The notes beneath the pieces are model-generated. The model was not told where the DNA came from. It was given only the letters and a program-made list of their open reading frames with translations, and made no database searches. A stretch of DNA of 64,000 nucleotides from assembly GCA_014381825.1 (NCBI GenBank), contig JACNKX010000088.1:124001-188000 (forward strand). Direction: 5' to 3'. This stretch comes from Planctomycetota bacterium. Lineage in GTDB: Bacteria > Planctomycetota > Planctomycetia > Pirellulales > Pirellulaceae. Shown here piece after piece: positions 27,554 to 36,645 of this stretch. A program made the position numbers and the translations under genes. The number at the start of each line of letters is the position of its first letter. Within the stretch, counting starts at the first letter, position 1.

Positions 27554-27817
27554 TTAGTCTCCCGTGAAGGACAGCAGCCCCATGAAGCGAGCACGCTTGA
27601 TGGCCACTGAAACCGCGTGTTGGCTGACAGCCGTGCAGCCCGTCTTGCGACGACCTACAATCTTACCATGCCGATTGACCAACTTCTTTAATAGCTCGAC
27701 GTCCTTGTAGTCGACGTACATCGGACGAGGGCGTGAACCATCGACGAACAAGGGATCCTTCTTCTTCGCACGAGTCGTGATTTTTTTCTTGCGTCGAGGT
27801 TTTTGCGCGAATGCCAT
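27554..27817 (-). CDS. rpsR: 30S ribosomal protein bS18
   Basis: Ribosomal protein of 87 residues binding 16S rRNA next to bS6 in the platform. The N-terminus is strongly basic (KPRRKKK), followed by the S18 core [14 protein letters not shown] and [11 protein letters not shown], and a C-terminal [12 protein letters not shown]. Length is normal. It stands alone here: the usual neighbours rpsF, ssb and rplI are absent, and it is closed by an intrinsic terminator. Confidence 0.95.
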   Translation of the reverse strand: MAFAQKPRRKKKITTRAKKKDPLFVDGSRPRPMYVDYKDVELLKKLVNRHGKIVGRRKTGCTAVSQHAVSVAIKRARFMGLLSFTGD

Positions 27818-27922
27818 AATTCTGTTTTTCTCACCGACAACTAAAACGCTGGAAACTGTTCATCAATTACGAATCCCCGATTTTAGACGAATCGATGCGA
27901 TTCGCAAGATCACCGCCACAAT

Positions 27923-29473
27923 TCATTTGCGGAAGAACTTTGCCAGCGTTTTCTCGCTCGGAGGGCGTGTAATCAGGGAAATTGCGATGATTGCGATGGC
28001 TGATGCGACAAAGATGCTGACCACGGGATGTAACGGCGGCAGAGTTGCGACGCCCAAGTTGACGGGTGCCTCAGGAAACCCATATCGGGGATTCGCGCCG
28101 AAATCCGAACGCCAAAAGAGCACAGACCAAGCGACCAGAACGGTCAAAACGCCGCCAATCGCGCCTGCAGCAGTCAGTCGCCGCCAGTAGATGGCGGCAA
28201 ACACCAGCGGAAACAATCCCGTAAAACCCGTGAACGACCACAACCCGAGATCGAAGACCGAGCGTGGCAGGATCAGACTGAGCAGATAGGTCACTCCCAC
28301 GACGGCGACGACGAAGTATCTCGCCGCTCGCACGATCTGCTGTTCATTGAGGTGTTCACCGCTTCTGTTGTGCAGCAGGATGTCTTGAGTAAACATCGTG
28401 CCGACGCACAGGAACTGGCTGTCCAGCGACGACATGATCGCGGCAAGAATGCCAGCGGTGAGCAGACCCGCGAGGACGGGACCAGCATGCGATTGGACCA
28501 GTGTTGCCAGAATCGCGTTCTCACTGGTTGCGGCGGGGATCCCGGATGCGGGACCGCTGGCCCAAATGCCTAGCAAGACACATGGCACCCACACAATCAT
28601 GACGAAGATCGGATGGATGATGATCGGCAGCTTGAATGCATTCGCGCTACGAGCTGTCAGCCAATGTTGAAAGATGTGCGGGAACATTCCAACTGACAGC
28701 GGAATCAGCAGGAACGAAAAGAAGACGGGTTTGGGAATCTTTTGGCGAGCGAGTTGAATCTCCGGAACTTGTTTGCTCGCGATGGCGAGATTCTCAAACA
28801 GGTTGTCTGCCCCACCAATCGCTTTGGCGATGACAAAAAACGTAACGACACCCAGCACCATAAAGACGCTCGTTTGAAATGCGTTGGCCCATGCCGTGCC
28901 TCGCATTCCGCCGTAAAAGACATAAGTCAAAACAACGCAGCAGATCACCGCCGAGGCAATCTCCGACGGAACGCCATAGCCGCTGCTCGACAGCCAATCA
29001 ACACCGCTGAACGTCCCCGCCGTCACTGTTTCGACAACCGCTCCGCCGCCCAGCACACCAACCATCAGGTAGCCAACGACGAGAAAGACCAAAATCGGAA
29101 AGAGCAGGTAGCCGATCAGATTACTTTCCAGGCGATCGCGGAAGAATTGGATCTGAGTTGTGTAGCCATGTCGCCGCCCCAGCGACCACAATGGCACGCC
29201 AATCAAGAAGAAGCAAAGCGAATGGACGATCCCGCTGGCCGATGCCAGCAAGCCGTAAACTCCGGCTCCCATCACATTCGCGCGACCTGTGGAACCCACC
29301 AACGCGAACGCGGTCATCGTCGTTCCAAACAGCGACATCAACAACAAGAACGGACCGATCGAATGGCTGGCCAGCATGTAGTCCTTGGCCGTCCCGCGAA
29401 ACAACCGATTCGCCGACAACCCGAGCCCAACGAGTAGCATCAGATAAACAACAATCACACCAAGCTGAATCAT
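27923..29473 (-). CDS. Sodium:solute symporter family (SSS) transporter
   Basis: An inner-membrane protein of 516 residues with about 13 hydrophobic segments. The opening GLGLSANRLFRGTAKDYMLA and the GSTGRANVMGAGVYGL segment match the SSS/PutP-PanF family, and SSLDSQFLCVGTMFTQDI corresponds to the conserved TM8 region containing the Na2-site serines. The substrate cannot be predicted. Its ATG overlaps the stop of the small DUF3311-type protein by 4 nt, the usual pairing for this transporter subgroup. Confidence 0.9.
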   Translation of the reverse strand: MIQLGVIVVYLMLLVGLGLSANRLFRGTAKDYMLASHSIGPFLLLMSLFGTTMTAFALVGSTGRANVMGAGVYGLLASASGIVHSLCFFLIGVPLWSLGRRHGYTTQIQFFRDRLESNLIGYLLFPILVFLVVGYLMVGVLGGGAVVETVTAGTFSGVDWLSSSGYGVPSEIASAVICCVVLTYVFYGGMRGTAWANAFQTSVFMVLGVVTFFVIAKAIGGADNLFENLAIASKQVPEIQLARQKIPKPVFFSFLLIPLSVGMFPHIFQHWLTARSANAFKLPIIIHPIFVMIVWVPCVLLGIWASGPASGIPAATSENAILATLVQSHAGPVLAGLLTAGILAAIMSSLDSQFLCVGTMFTQDILLHNRSGEHLNEQQIVRAARYFVVAVVGVTYLLSLILPRSVFDLGLWSFTGFTGLFPLVFAAIYWRRLTAAGAIGGVLTVLVAWSVLFWRSDFGANPRYGFPEAPVNLGVATLPPLHPVVSIFVASAIAIIAISLITRPPSEKTLAKFFRK

Positions 29474-29700
29474 GCGCCCGCATCCTCCTGGCTCGAGTGT
29501 TCCGATTCCTCGTCCAGCCCTTCAGGCCAACAGAACTTCGTTGCTAACGCCCAAACGATGGCGGCCGCAATCGAGACGCCAACGTGATACGTCAACGTCC
29601 GCGGCAAGAAGCCGAAGTCCAACGTCGTATTACTCCACTGCCAATAATCTTGATGGAACACCAGCAACAGACCGACGAGAATCCAGACAGCGTATTTCAT
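29470..29700 (-). CDS. DUF3311-like small membrane partner of the SSS transporter
   Basis: A protein of 76 residues with two membrane segments (about 5-20 and 37-57) and an acidic C-terminal tail. The pattern with Trp/Asn-rich loop and FGFLPRTLTYHVG resembles DUF3311 proteins that sit directly upstream of SSS symporters. ATG 29700 was preferred to an in-frame TTG nine bases further upstream. Translational coupling to the transporter suggests it is an accessory subunit. Confidence 0.75.
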   Translation of the reverse strand: MKYAVWILVGLLLVFHQDYWQWSNTTLDFGFLPRTLTYHVGVSIAAAIVWALATKFCWPEGLDEESEHSSQEDAGA

Positions 29701-29895
29701 GGCGATCAAGTCTTCTGACTAGAGGAAGCGACCCAATGTACTTTGTTGGATTAGGGTAGGCCAGTGTCGCTACTGTACCTGGATACCTGGCGTGGATACC
29801 TGGCCCACATTGTACTCAAACGCCGGAACGAGATAGGATGGACACGTGCCTTGGGAAAGGCGAGTTTGCGTTTCCTCAGATGGGAGCAACTACCG

Positions 29896-30072
29896 ATGAA
29901 AGAAATTATGCGTGATGGCTTGAGGTTTCCGACCGAAAGCAGTGCCTACGAAGTTCCCCCCGAGCTTGGTGAAGAACTGACGCGACTAAACCAGGAAATG
30001 GCGGATGAGAAGAATTGCCAGACACCCGAAGTACAAAGCCAAGCTTCAGGAACTGAAAGGAATGTATCCTAA
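29896..30072 (+). CDS. Small uncharacterised frame before a toxin-like frame, possible antitoxin
   Basis: A 58-codon frame beginning MKEIMRDGLRFPTESS, acidic in the middle and without membrane segments. A longer version from GTG 29764 exists but looks non-coding. It overlaps the toxin-like frame at 30005 by 68 bp, more than is usual for toxin-antitoxin pairs. Position is the only argument for an antitoxin; it could be non-coding. Confidence 0.25.
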   Translation: MKEIMRDGLRFPTESSAYEVPPELGEELTRLNQEMADEKNCQTPEVQSQASGTERNVS

Positions 30073-30280
30073 CTTGCCCGAATACGCCCGACGACTCGAA
30101 CATGTCGTCGCGACAAATCCCGGCTGGCCAATCTCCATCTTCGTGGCTGCTTATGAGTGCTAGTGGTCTCACCTGTTAGCTGAAGATGAGTCCATTCCGC
30201 ATATGCGAGTGTTCTACTCGTTCGACGACGATGAGGTGAGATTCCTGACGATCGTTCCCGTGACCACTTCTGATGCTTGA
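30005..30280 (+). pseudogene. RelE/ParE-like toxin frame interrupted by an in-frame TAG
   Basis: One reading frame of 92 codons from ATG 30005 to TGA 30278 contains a single TAG at 30161-30163. The part before the stop (MRRIARHPKYKAKLQELKGM, then NPGWPISIFVAAYEC) and the part after it (MRVFYSFDDDEVRFLTIVPV) together have the order of elements of small RelE/ParE-fold toxins: basic N-terminus, helical hairpin, then the final strands with RVFY and LLTI-like patterns. A point mutation in a formerly intact gene is the simplest reading. Suppression or a truncated product is possible but less likely. Confidence 0.55.
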
Positions 30281-30290
30281 CCGGCCAAAG

Positions 30291-31316
30291 CTACGTGCGC
30301 CAAGCAGGCCGATAGCTTAGTCCAAGCGTGAGAATCTTCTGTATTAGATCGCTGTACTTGATGCCGGCGACATGAGCGGATTCGGCGAAGTCTTCGCCGT
30401 AAGAGAGGTTGGGGTTTGGGTTCGCTTCGAGGACATAGATGCGTCCGTCGTCTGTGACTCGCAGATCCATTCTGGCATAGCCAGTCATGAATAGGGCTTT
30501 GTAGATCCGCTTGCAGAGGCGGATGATTTTGTCCGACATTTCCTTCGAGAGATCCGTCGGTGCCTCTGTTTTGACACCCATCTTCTTCTGGTAGGCGTAG
30601 TCCCACTTCACCTGCGCGGTCGCGATGTTGGGTTCGCCTTCGGGCAGCTTGGTCATCAGCAATTCCCAGATCGGGAGCGTCTTGATTCGTTGATTGCCAA
30701 GGATGCCGACGTAGAACTCGCGGCCCTCGATATACTCTTCGACCAATGCATCCGTCTTTGTCTCGTCGAACAGAAGCTGGACGCCCGTGGCAAGTTCTTC
30801 GTCGTTGTGAACGATTGACTTCTTGCTCAGTCCGTACGATGCATCCTCGGTGGCTGACTTGACGAACAACGGGTAGTTCATCTTCTTAGGCGGAACGATT
30901 TTGCTGCCCAGTTCGTATACCGTGAACAGAGGCGACGGGATGCGATGATAGTGCAGGAGCTGTTTGCACAATACTTTGTCGTGAGCCAACATCAGCCCAC
31001 GTGGATTGCAACCGGTATAAGGCTGCTTCATCAATTCGAGATACGACGCGACGTGCTGGTCATAGACCGCGACGCCGTGAAACTCTTCGAGCAGATTGAA
31101 GGTGATGTCCGGCTTCCAGTCGAGCAACGCTCTGCGGATCACGCCGGTGTCGTTACTGACGCCTAGTTGGAGAACATCGTGCTTTAGGTCGCGGAGAGTT
31201 TGGCAGACGTCGTACTCCGTCTTCCAATTCAAAACCTGTTCGTCCGTGAAGCCCTCCAGGCTGTCCGGCGGAACCAGCTCCTCGTCCATCAGAGCCATCA
31301 CGCGAAGTTTCTTCAT
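30291..31316 (-). CDS. ATP-grasp ligase, D-Ala-D-Ala ligase-like
   Basis: A protein of 341 residues with ATP-grasp order: N-terminal Rossmann-like domain containing the FNLLEEFHG motif, a central YPLFVKSATEDASYGLSKKS phosphate-clamp region with its Lys, the VEEYIEGREFYVGILG strand, and the metal site in DLRVTDDGRIYVLEANPNPN. Ddl enzymes end this motif in EINTLPG; here it is EANPNPNLS, so the acceptor is probably another amino acid or peptide. The HEAGH metallopeptidase gene lies 27 bp upstream on the same strand. Cytoplasmic. Confidence 0.85.
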   Translation of the reverse strand: MKKLRVMALMDEELVPPDSLEGFTDEQVLNWKTEYDVCQTLRDLKHDVLQLGVSNDTGVIRRALLDWKPDITFNLLEEFHGVAVYDQHVASYLELMKQPYTGCNPRGLMLAHDKVLCKQLLHYHRIPSPLFTVYELGSKIVPPKKMNYPLFVKSATEDASYGLSKKSIVHNDEELATGVQLLFDETKTDALVEEYIEGREFYVGILGNQRIKTLPIWELLMTKLPEGEPNIATAQVKWDYAYQKKMGVKTEAPTDLSKEMSDKIIRLCKRIYKALFMTGYARMDLRVTDDGRIYVLEANPNPNLSYGEDFAESAHVAGIKYSDLIQKILTLGLSYRPAWRT

Positions 31317-31342
31317 GGCGAGTCGTTCAAGGCCAAGCCGCG

Positions 31343-32419
31343 TTAGAGGGCGACTCGGTGGTTGCCTCCGTGCAGATAGTTCATCGTCTGAACAGTCAGC
31401 ATGACCAACAGATCGCGTCGTGTGTGACGTTCGGAACGGCGTAGACGCAGTCGCAGCTCACGACATCGATCGATCATCTCGTTCAGCACTTGATCGATCG
31501 TGTATTGGTACTGCCCAGTCCATTCGCCGATCGCTTGACGCAAGTACCGTCGATTGGCTCGCAAAACGACTGCCGCAGCCAGATTGCTACTGTGTTCTGG
31601 TGCCTCGGAGAACAGCTTTAGTAGATCGCGGTCATATACCGTTGGATGTCCCACGCCGTAACGTTCCTTCTTTTCGTCGTAGTGTTCACGAAGCGTCTTT
31701 TTCAACGTTCGCACTGGATCCATTCGCTTGCGCGATGCAACTTGTTGCTTCTTGCTTGCAACATCAACCATTAGCTTGTCGACGTACTCGAGCTTCTTCA
31801 GCGCTGGCCAACCGTTGTACTGCGCACGCCACGGCGAGCGAGGTCGCACCCAAACGGCAAATGTTTCAGCGAAATCCTCGGCGGGATGTGCTTGGGCGTA
31901 CCACATGTCCAAGTGCTGAACGTAACTCTTGCTGTACGGCTTTGGCGAATAGTGCTCGGGATAAGGTTGCGACGAGCGGCCAAAGATTCGCTGCCATGAT
32001 TGCCGACGACCGAGCCGATAAGCGTTGTCGATCGCGTGGCCCGCTTCATGCCGCAGGATTCTCATGCACGAAGCCTTGCTGCCGCCTTCGACTTCGAGCA
32101 TCTGTTTGCGTTCAAGTCGCTCGAGTCGTGAGTGCGCGAGATAGAAAGGAATGGCGATGCCGGGAATTCCATCCGGAGTAAACCACTCGTCGGACAGCCA
32201 ACAATGGGGGCGGAAATGTAGGTCGCGAGTCGACAGCTCGTCGTATAGCTGTTCGATGCGTTGCTCGAGACGAGTTCCCTCGATGCGCAGACCGAGATCG
32301 CAAATGCGAGTATCCAGCAGCTGCTCGTCCGAGAACTCCGCCCAAGCAGGTTCCGATTGTCGACGAGATGTGGATGCTCGCTTTGGCGAAGCAGATCGGC
32401 GTTTGGTAGTGGTAGTCAT
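31343..32419 (-). CDS. Putative zinc-binding metallopeptidase (HEAGH)
   Basis: A protein of 358 residues with a zincin active site: His124-Glu125-Ala-Gly-His128 in LRHEAGHAIDNA, and a third-ligand candidate in the downstream PAEDFAETFAVW helix (Glu181 or Glu185). This recalls the Peptidase_Mx group, whose second motif has the form HPxEDxAE. There is no signal peptide; the N-terminus is basic and disordered (about residues 1-25) and the C-terminal 120 residues are helical and basic. The gene is directly upstream of the ATP-grasp gene. The pairing suggests ligation and trimming of the same peptide, which is inference. Confidence 0.75.
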   Translation of the reverse strand: MTTTTKRRSASPKRASTSRRQSEPAWAEFSDEQLLDTRICDLGLRIEGTRLEQRIEQLYDELSTRDLHFRPHCWLSDEWFTPDGIPGIAIPFYLAHSRLERLERKQMLEVEGGSKASCMRILRHEAGHAIDNAYRLGRRQSWQRIFGRSSQPYPEHYSPKPYSKSYVQHLDMWYAQAHPAEDFAETFAVWVRPRSPWRAQYNGWPALKKLEYVDKLMVDVASKKQQVASRKRMDPVRTLKKTLREHYDEKKERYGVGHPTVYDRDLLKLFSEAPEHSSNLAAAVVLRANRRYLRQAIGEWTGQYQYTIDQVLNEMIDRCRELRLRLRRSERHTRRDLLVMLTVQTMNYLHGGNHRVAL

Positions 32420-32710
32420 TTAGCCTTCGTCATAGGTGTGCGTCAAAATCATATATTCGGCGACTTAGACTCGTGAGGCCACATTTTATGGGGGGGCCGC
32501 AAAGTTGACTAGATTTGTTTCGCCATTTTTCCCAATCCCACCTCGTTGGGAAGATTTGCGACCTGTTGCTCAGCAGCGGATCGAGGCAGGTCGCGAACTC
32601 GTCCTACCGATGTCCCCAACTTCCTCCCGTCCGATCTTGCCGCTCGACAGTCCCAATCGCGCGACCTAAGATGGAACGCGGCTCTGTTGTCAGAGTCCAC
32701 GTGGTCGTTC
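32420..32710. other. Intergenic stretch upstream of the terpenoid block
   Basis: This lies between the divergent metallopeptidase and hopene-cyclase genes and contains a run of seven G (32490-32497 region). No tRNA, known leader or coding frame was recognised. It should carry the promoter for the cyclase, with the repeat at 32711-32827 interposed before the start codon. Confidence 0.5.
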
Positions 32711-32827
32711 CTAAGAAACTGTGTCTTAATAAGTTCCCGTAGTGTTGGCTTCCAGTCGCCACCGGACAATGGTGGCTGGAAGCCAACACTACGGAAATCG
32801 GGAAGTAGTAAGGACACAGTTCCTAAG
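32711..32827. repeat. 117-bp inverted-repeat element directly upstream of the hopene cyclase
   Basis: Outer arms begin at 32711 and end at 32827 and pair over about 50 bases, with mismatches and one small insertion in the right arm. The inner arms are nearly perfect (TAGTGTTGGCTTCCAG against its complement). The centre is GGACAAT. The element ends 16 bp before the cyclase start codon, so it lies within the transcript leader or promoter. It contains GGCTGGAAGCC, shared with the elements at 44677 and 50200. Confidence 0.8.
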
Positions 32828-32843
32828 TCCCGCCTAAGCCAAC

Positions 32844-34718
32844 ATGCCTGAAACAGAACTAGATTCAAATCGCCTGCTCGCGGCCTATGAAAAGGCTCGC
32901 CTCGATCTGCTGGAGCAGCGACAGCCCGAGGGATATTGGGTTGGTGAATTGTCCACCTCGGCCCTGTCTACCGCGACCGCCGTGAGCGCCTTGGCCTTGA
33001 TCGAGCGGCACGGGGCGATGGACGCCAAGTCGGGGCGGTTTCAGAACGAACTGCTCGAATCAGAGCTGAGCGAGCTGATTGTCCGTGGCATCCAGTGGCT
33101 GGCAGATCATCAGAACGAGGACGGCGGTTGGGGTGACACCGACAAGAGCTATTCGAACATCTCGACAACGATGCTCGCGGTCGCCGCATTTCACTTGACG
33201 GGCGTTCCTTGCAAGCACGCCGATTTGCTCGAACGAGCTGAAGTCTACATCGATGGGCAGGGCGGCGTGCCGGGACTCAAGAGGCGATATGGCAAAGACA
33301 AGACGTTCGCCGTGCCAATCTTGGCGAACTGCGCGCTTGCGGGGATCGTGCCTTGGAAGTCCGTGTCAGCTTTGCCATTTGAATTGGCATGCCTTCCGCA
33401 GAGCTTTTACCGATTCGTGCGTATGCCAGTTGTCAGCTATGCGATACCTGCATTGGTTGCTATCGGCCAAGCTCGCTTCTTTAACGCCCCACCTTTGAAT
33501 CCGATCCTCCGAGTGGTCCGCAAGTTTTGCGTCGAGAAGAGCCTTCAGGTCTTGCAGAACATGCAGCCCGCAAGCGGTGGCTATCTCGAAGCCGTTCCAC
33601 TCACCAGCTTTGTCGTGATGAGTTTGGCAGCGACGGGTCGTGTTGATCATCCCGTGACGCGTCAAGGATTTGATTTCCTCCTGTCGGCGATGCGAGAAGA
33701 TGGCAGCTGGCCGATCGATACTAACCTCGCGACTTGGAACACGACGTTGGCGATGAACGCTTTGGCGGGGGCGGGCGAAGATGTTTCGGAAGTGGCGAGT
33801 CTCGACTGGTTGTTGAGCTGCCAGCATCGTGAAGTGCATCCGTTTACCGGCGCGGCACCGGGTGGCTGGGGATGGAGCGATCTGAGCGGTGCCGTGCCAG
33901 ACGCAGACGACACGCCCGGCGCATTGCTTGCGATCGCCGAGTGGGCTCGTTCCCCTTCTTGCTCCGCTGACGACAAGAAACGAATCGACGAAGCTGCAGA
34001 TGCTGGTATCGAGTGGCTGTTTGGATTACAGAACCACGATGGTGGTTGGCCGACGTTTTGCCGAGGCTGGGGGAAGCTACCGTTCGACCGCAGCGGGACG
34101 GACTTGACGGCGCACGCCTTACGGGCTCTGCATGGTTGGCGAGAAGGACGGGCTGAGAGCCCACCCTACGTGGCGGCCTTCGATGCGGGGCTCGCCTTCA
34201 TCGAGAAGACGCAGCGGTCCGATGGCAGCTGGCTGCCGCTGTGGTTCGGCAATCAAGACATCGAAGGCGAGGAAAATCCCATTTACGGGACGGCGAAGGT
34301 GTTGATGGCTTATCGCGATCTCGGTTTGACCGATACGAATCCTGCTCGCCGGGGTTTCGAGTGGTTGATGAAGTCTCAGAATGGCGACGGTGGTTGGGGC
34401 GGTGGCCCCGCGATTGAGGCTCGTAGCGGCAAGGGCCGTATAAGCAGCGTCGAAGAGACGGCGTTGGCGGTTGAGGCACTCCGTGGCGCTGGCGACGACA
34501 AGTTCCAACCGGCGATTACAAAAGGACTTGCGTGGTTGGTCGAAGCGGTTGAGAAAGACCGGCACTTGGAAAGCTCGCCGATTGGTTTTTACTTCGCCAA
34601 GCTATGGTATCATGAGAGGCTCTATCCTTTGACCTTCACGGTTTCCGCTCTAGGCCGAGCATTGAATTGCAAGCCCGCTTGCCCGAAGCAAACCGCCGCC
34701 GCCCGCCTGACCTGCTAG
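32844..34718 (+). CDS. shc: Squalene-hopene cyclase type triterpene cyclase
   Basis: A protein of 624 residues made of QW repeats (for example QNEDGGWGD, QNHDGGWPT, QRSDGSWLP, QNGDGGWGG). The protonating motif is Asp353-Ala-Asp355-Asp356-Thr357, equivalent to DVDDT. The length is slightly below the 630-680 usual for SHC and the tail is Cys/Ala-rich. It would cyclise squalene to hopene at the membrane, but other polyprenyl substrates are possible. No squalene synthase genes (hpnC/D/E) are in the window. The polyprenyl synthase gene follows 28 bp later on the same strand, so an operon is likely. Confidence 0.9.
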   Translation: MPETELDSNRLLAAYEKARLDLLEQRQPEGYWVGELSTSALSTATAVSALALIERHGAMDAKSGRFQNELLESELSELIVRGIQWLADHQNEDGGWGDTDKSYSNISTTMLAVAAFHLTGVPCKHADLLERAEVYIDGQGGVPGLKRRYGKDKTFAVPILANCALAGIVPWKSVSALPFELACLPQSFYRFVRMPVVSYAIPALVAIGQARFFNAPPLNPILRVVRKFCVEKSLQVLQNMQPASGGYLEAVPLTSFVVMSLAATGRVDHPVTRQGFDFLLSAMREDGSWPIDTNLATWNTTLAMNALAGAGEDVSEVASLDWLLSCQHREVHPFTGAAPGGWGWSDLSGAVPDADDTPGALLAIAEWARSPSCSADDKKRIDEAADAGIEWLFGLQNHDGGWPTFCRGWGKLPFDRSGTDLTAHALRALHGWREGRAESPPYVAAFDAGLAFIEKTQRSDGSWLPLWFGNQDIEGEENPIYGTAKVLMAYRDLGLTDTNPARRGFEWLMKSQNGDGGWGGGPAIEARSGKGRISSVEETALAVEALRGAGDDKFQPAITKGLAWLVEAVEKDRHLESSPIGFYFAKLWYHERLYPLTFTVSALGRALNCKPACPKQTAAARLTC

Positions 34719-34746
34719 ACAAGACGCAACTTGAAAGAGGAACACC

Positions 34747-36621
34747 TTGGCTACTGCACCTGCGCCTCAGCAATTGTCGGACGATACGTTCGCCCCTACT
34801 CGGGATAATGCACTCGAACCGACTCGCAAGTCGCGACGTCGCAAGACCGCTCACCTGAAACTCGTCCCGGAAACTCGTCAGCTGCGAGAGAAGATGCGCG
34901 CAAAATGCGCGGAAGTCGCCGCGAAGCTGGATAAGTCTGTACCAATGGCGAAGGACGACATGGAAATGATCGTCCGAGCGACACTCGATGAATTGGAAAT
35001 GCCGGAAGGATACGTCGGCTGGATGATGGTCGTGTTCGCGACCGAGTTCTGGCGTGATCAAGTCGCAACCATTCCGCCCGAGCGGCGATTGTTTCTCTTG
35101 CCACATTGTCTGAAACACGCCGAAGGCTGCCCGGCTGACTACGACGAGTTTGGCCTTGAGTGTAAGACGTGCGGTGCGTGTAGTATCGCGGACTTCCGAG
35201 GTGTTGCGGATGACATGGGCTACAAAGTTCTTGTCGCCGAGGGCTCACCAATCGTTCTGAAAATTATCCTCAGTGGCTACGTCGATGCGATCGTCGGTGT
35301 CGCTTGTTTAAACGTGCTTGAAAAGGCGATCGACAAGATATTGCTCGCGGGAATTCCTTGCATGGCGGTACCGCTGCTTTCCAGCGACTGTCGCAATACA
35401 TCCGTCGACGAAGATTGGGTCGACGAGATGGTGCGGCTTCATAAGACCGAGCCGGTCCAGCAAACTCGCAGCTACGTCCATCTCCTGCGCGCCGCGACGC
35501 AAATGTTCGAGCCACAAGAGCTGGAACGGATCACGCCGCGATTGCGTGGTGGTCCTCGCTTGGCGGAAGTTAACGGGCAAGGAGCTGCTGGCCTGAATCC
35601 AATCGCAGCCACGGAAGCGATCGCTTATGACTTCCTGTCGAAAGGCGGAAAGCACTCGCGACCGTTCATCACGCTGGCTGTTTACGATGCGTTGACCGGC
35701 GGTAACGGAACTCTGCCCGGTGGCGGCGAACATGTTGCTGAGTTCTCGGATGCCGTTCGACGGACAGCCATGTCAATCGAGACGTTTCACAAGGCGTCAC
35801 TCGTTCATGACGACATCGAAGACGATGACGCGTTCCGTTACGGCGAAGACACGATGCATCGCCGTTACGGCATTCCGACAGCGATCAACGTCGGCGATTA
35901 TATGATCGGGATGGGCTATCGGTTGGTCAGTCGCGATTCTAAGGAACTGGGAGCTGACGTTGTTGCCGACATTCTCAACAATCTCGCCGACGCCCACATG
36001 AAGCTGTCCGAAGGGCAGGGGGCCGAGTTGCTTTGGCGCGACGCCAAAGACAAACGACTGAAGCCGCTTGATGCTTTGAAAATCTACGCTTTGAAAACGT
36101 CACCCGCGTTTGAAGCTGCGCTTTATTCCGGCGTTCGATTGGCTGGCCCAGTCGACGACTATGCTGAGTCGATCAAGCAGTTCTCGCGGAATATGGGTGT
36201 TGCTTTCCAAATCTTGAACGACCTGAAAGATTGGCAAGGCGACGACGACAATAAGATGTCGGCTGGCGGCGACACGCTTGGCGGTCGTCCGACCGTGCTG
36301 TGGGCCTTGGCGATCGAAGGGCTACCCGAGACGGAACGGGCCGAGTTATTGAAATTGGTGGGCGACGAGAGTATCGGCGACGAGTATCGAATCAGTCGAG
36401 TGCGACAGCTTTACGAACAGGCCGATGTATTCGAGAAGGCTCACCGTTTGGTTGACAAGCACCAGCAACGCGCCGAAGCGATCGCCGACGCACTTGAGCC
36501 GGAAGAGCTTCGACGTTTGTTTTACTATCTGATCGATACGGTTCTAGAACGACCTACTGAACCCGTCGAGCCACAAGTTCCCGCCCCGATCATCACCCAG
36601 TTGTCGCTCGCCGCGCCATAG
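34747..36621 (+). CDS. DUF116-polyprenyl synthetase fusion protein
   Basis: A protein of 624 residues starting with TTG, supported by AAGAGGA seven bases upstream. Residues about 85-245 resemble DUF116: CLKHAEGCPADYDEFG, CKTCGACSIADF and VGVACLNVLEKA, a Cys-rich domain that may hold metal. Residues about 285-610 are an all-helical trans-prenyl diphosphate synthase with the first Asp-rich motif DDIEDDD (Asp355 onwards) and the second DLKDWQGDDDN (Asp492 onwards). It should elongate farnesyl or geranylgeranyl diphosphate from IPP; chain length is undetermined. The fusion is unusual, and the role of the DUF116 part is unknown. Confidence 0.85.
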   Translation: MATAPAPQQLSDDTFAPTRDNALEPTRKSRRRKTAHLKLVPETRQLREKMRAKCAEVAAKLDKSVPMAKDDMEMIVRATLDELEMPEGYVGWMMVVFATEFWRDQVATIPPERRLFLLPHCLKHAEGCPADYDEFGLECKTCGACSIADFRGVADDMGYKVLVAEGSPIVLKIILSGYVDAIVGVACLNVLEKAIDKILLAGIPCMAVPLLSSDCRNTSVDEDWVDEMVRLHKTEPVQQTRSYVHLLRAATQMFEPQELERITPRLRGGPRLAEVNGQGAAGLNPIAATEAIAYDFLSKGGKHSRPFITLAVYDALTGGNGTLPGGGEHVAEFSDAVRRTAMSIETFHKASLVHDDIEDDDAFRYGEDTMHRRYGIPTAINVGDYMIGMGYRLVSRDSKELGADVVADILNNLADAHMKLSEGQGAELLWRDAKDKRLKPLDALKIYALKTSPAFEAALYSGVRLAGPVDDYAESIKQFSRNMGVAFQILNDLKDWQGDDDNKMSAGGDTLGGRPTVLWALAIEGLPETERAELLKLVGDESIGDEYRISRVRQLYEQADVFEKAHRLVDKHQQRAEAIADALEPEELRRLFYYLIDTVLERPTEPVEPQVPAPIITQLSLAAP

Positions 36622-36645
36622 TGCGGAGATGGTTTGCACTTGATT

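Noticed and set aside
32509-32868. A 119-codon minus-strand frame upstream of the hopene cyclase
   Set aside because: Much of it is encoded by the inverted-repeat element at 32711-32827, giving low-complexity text, and it overlaps the cyclase start.
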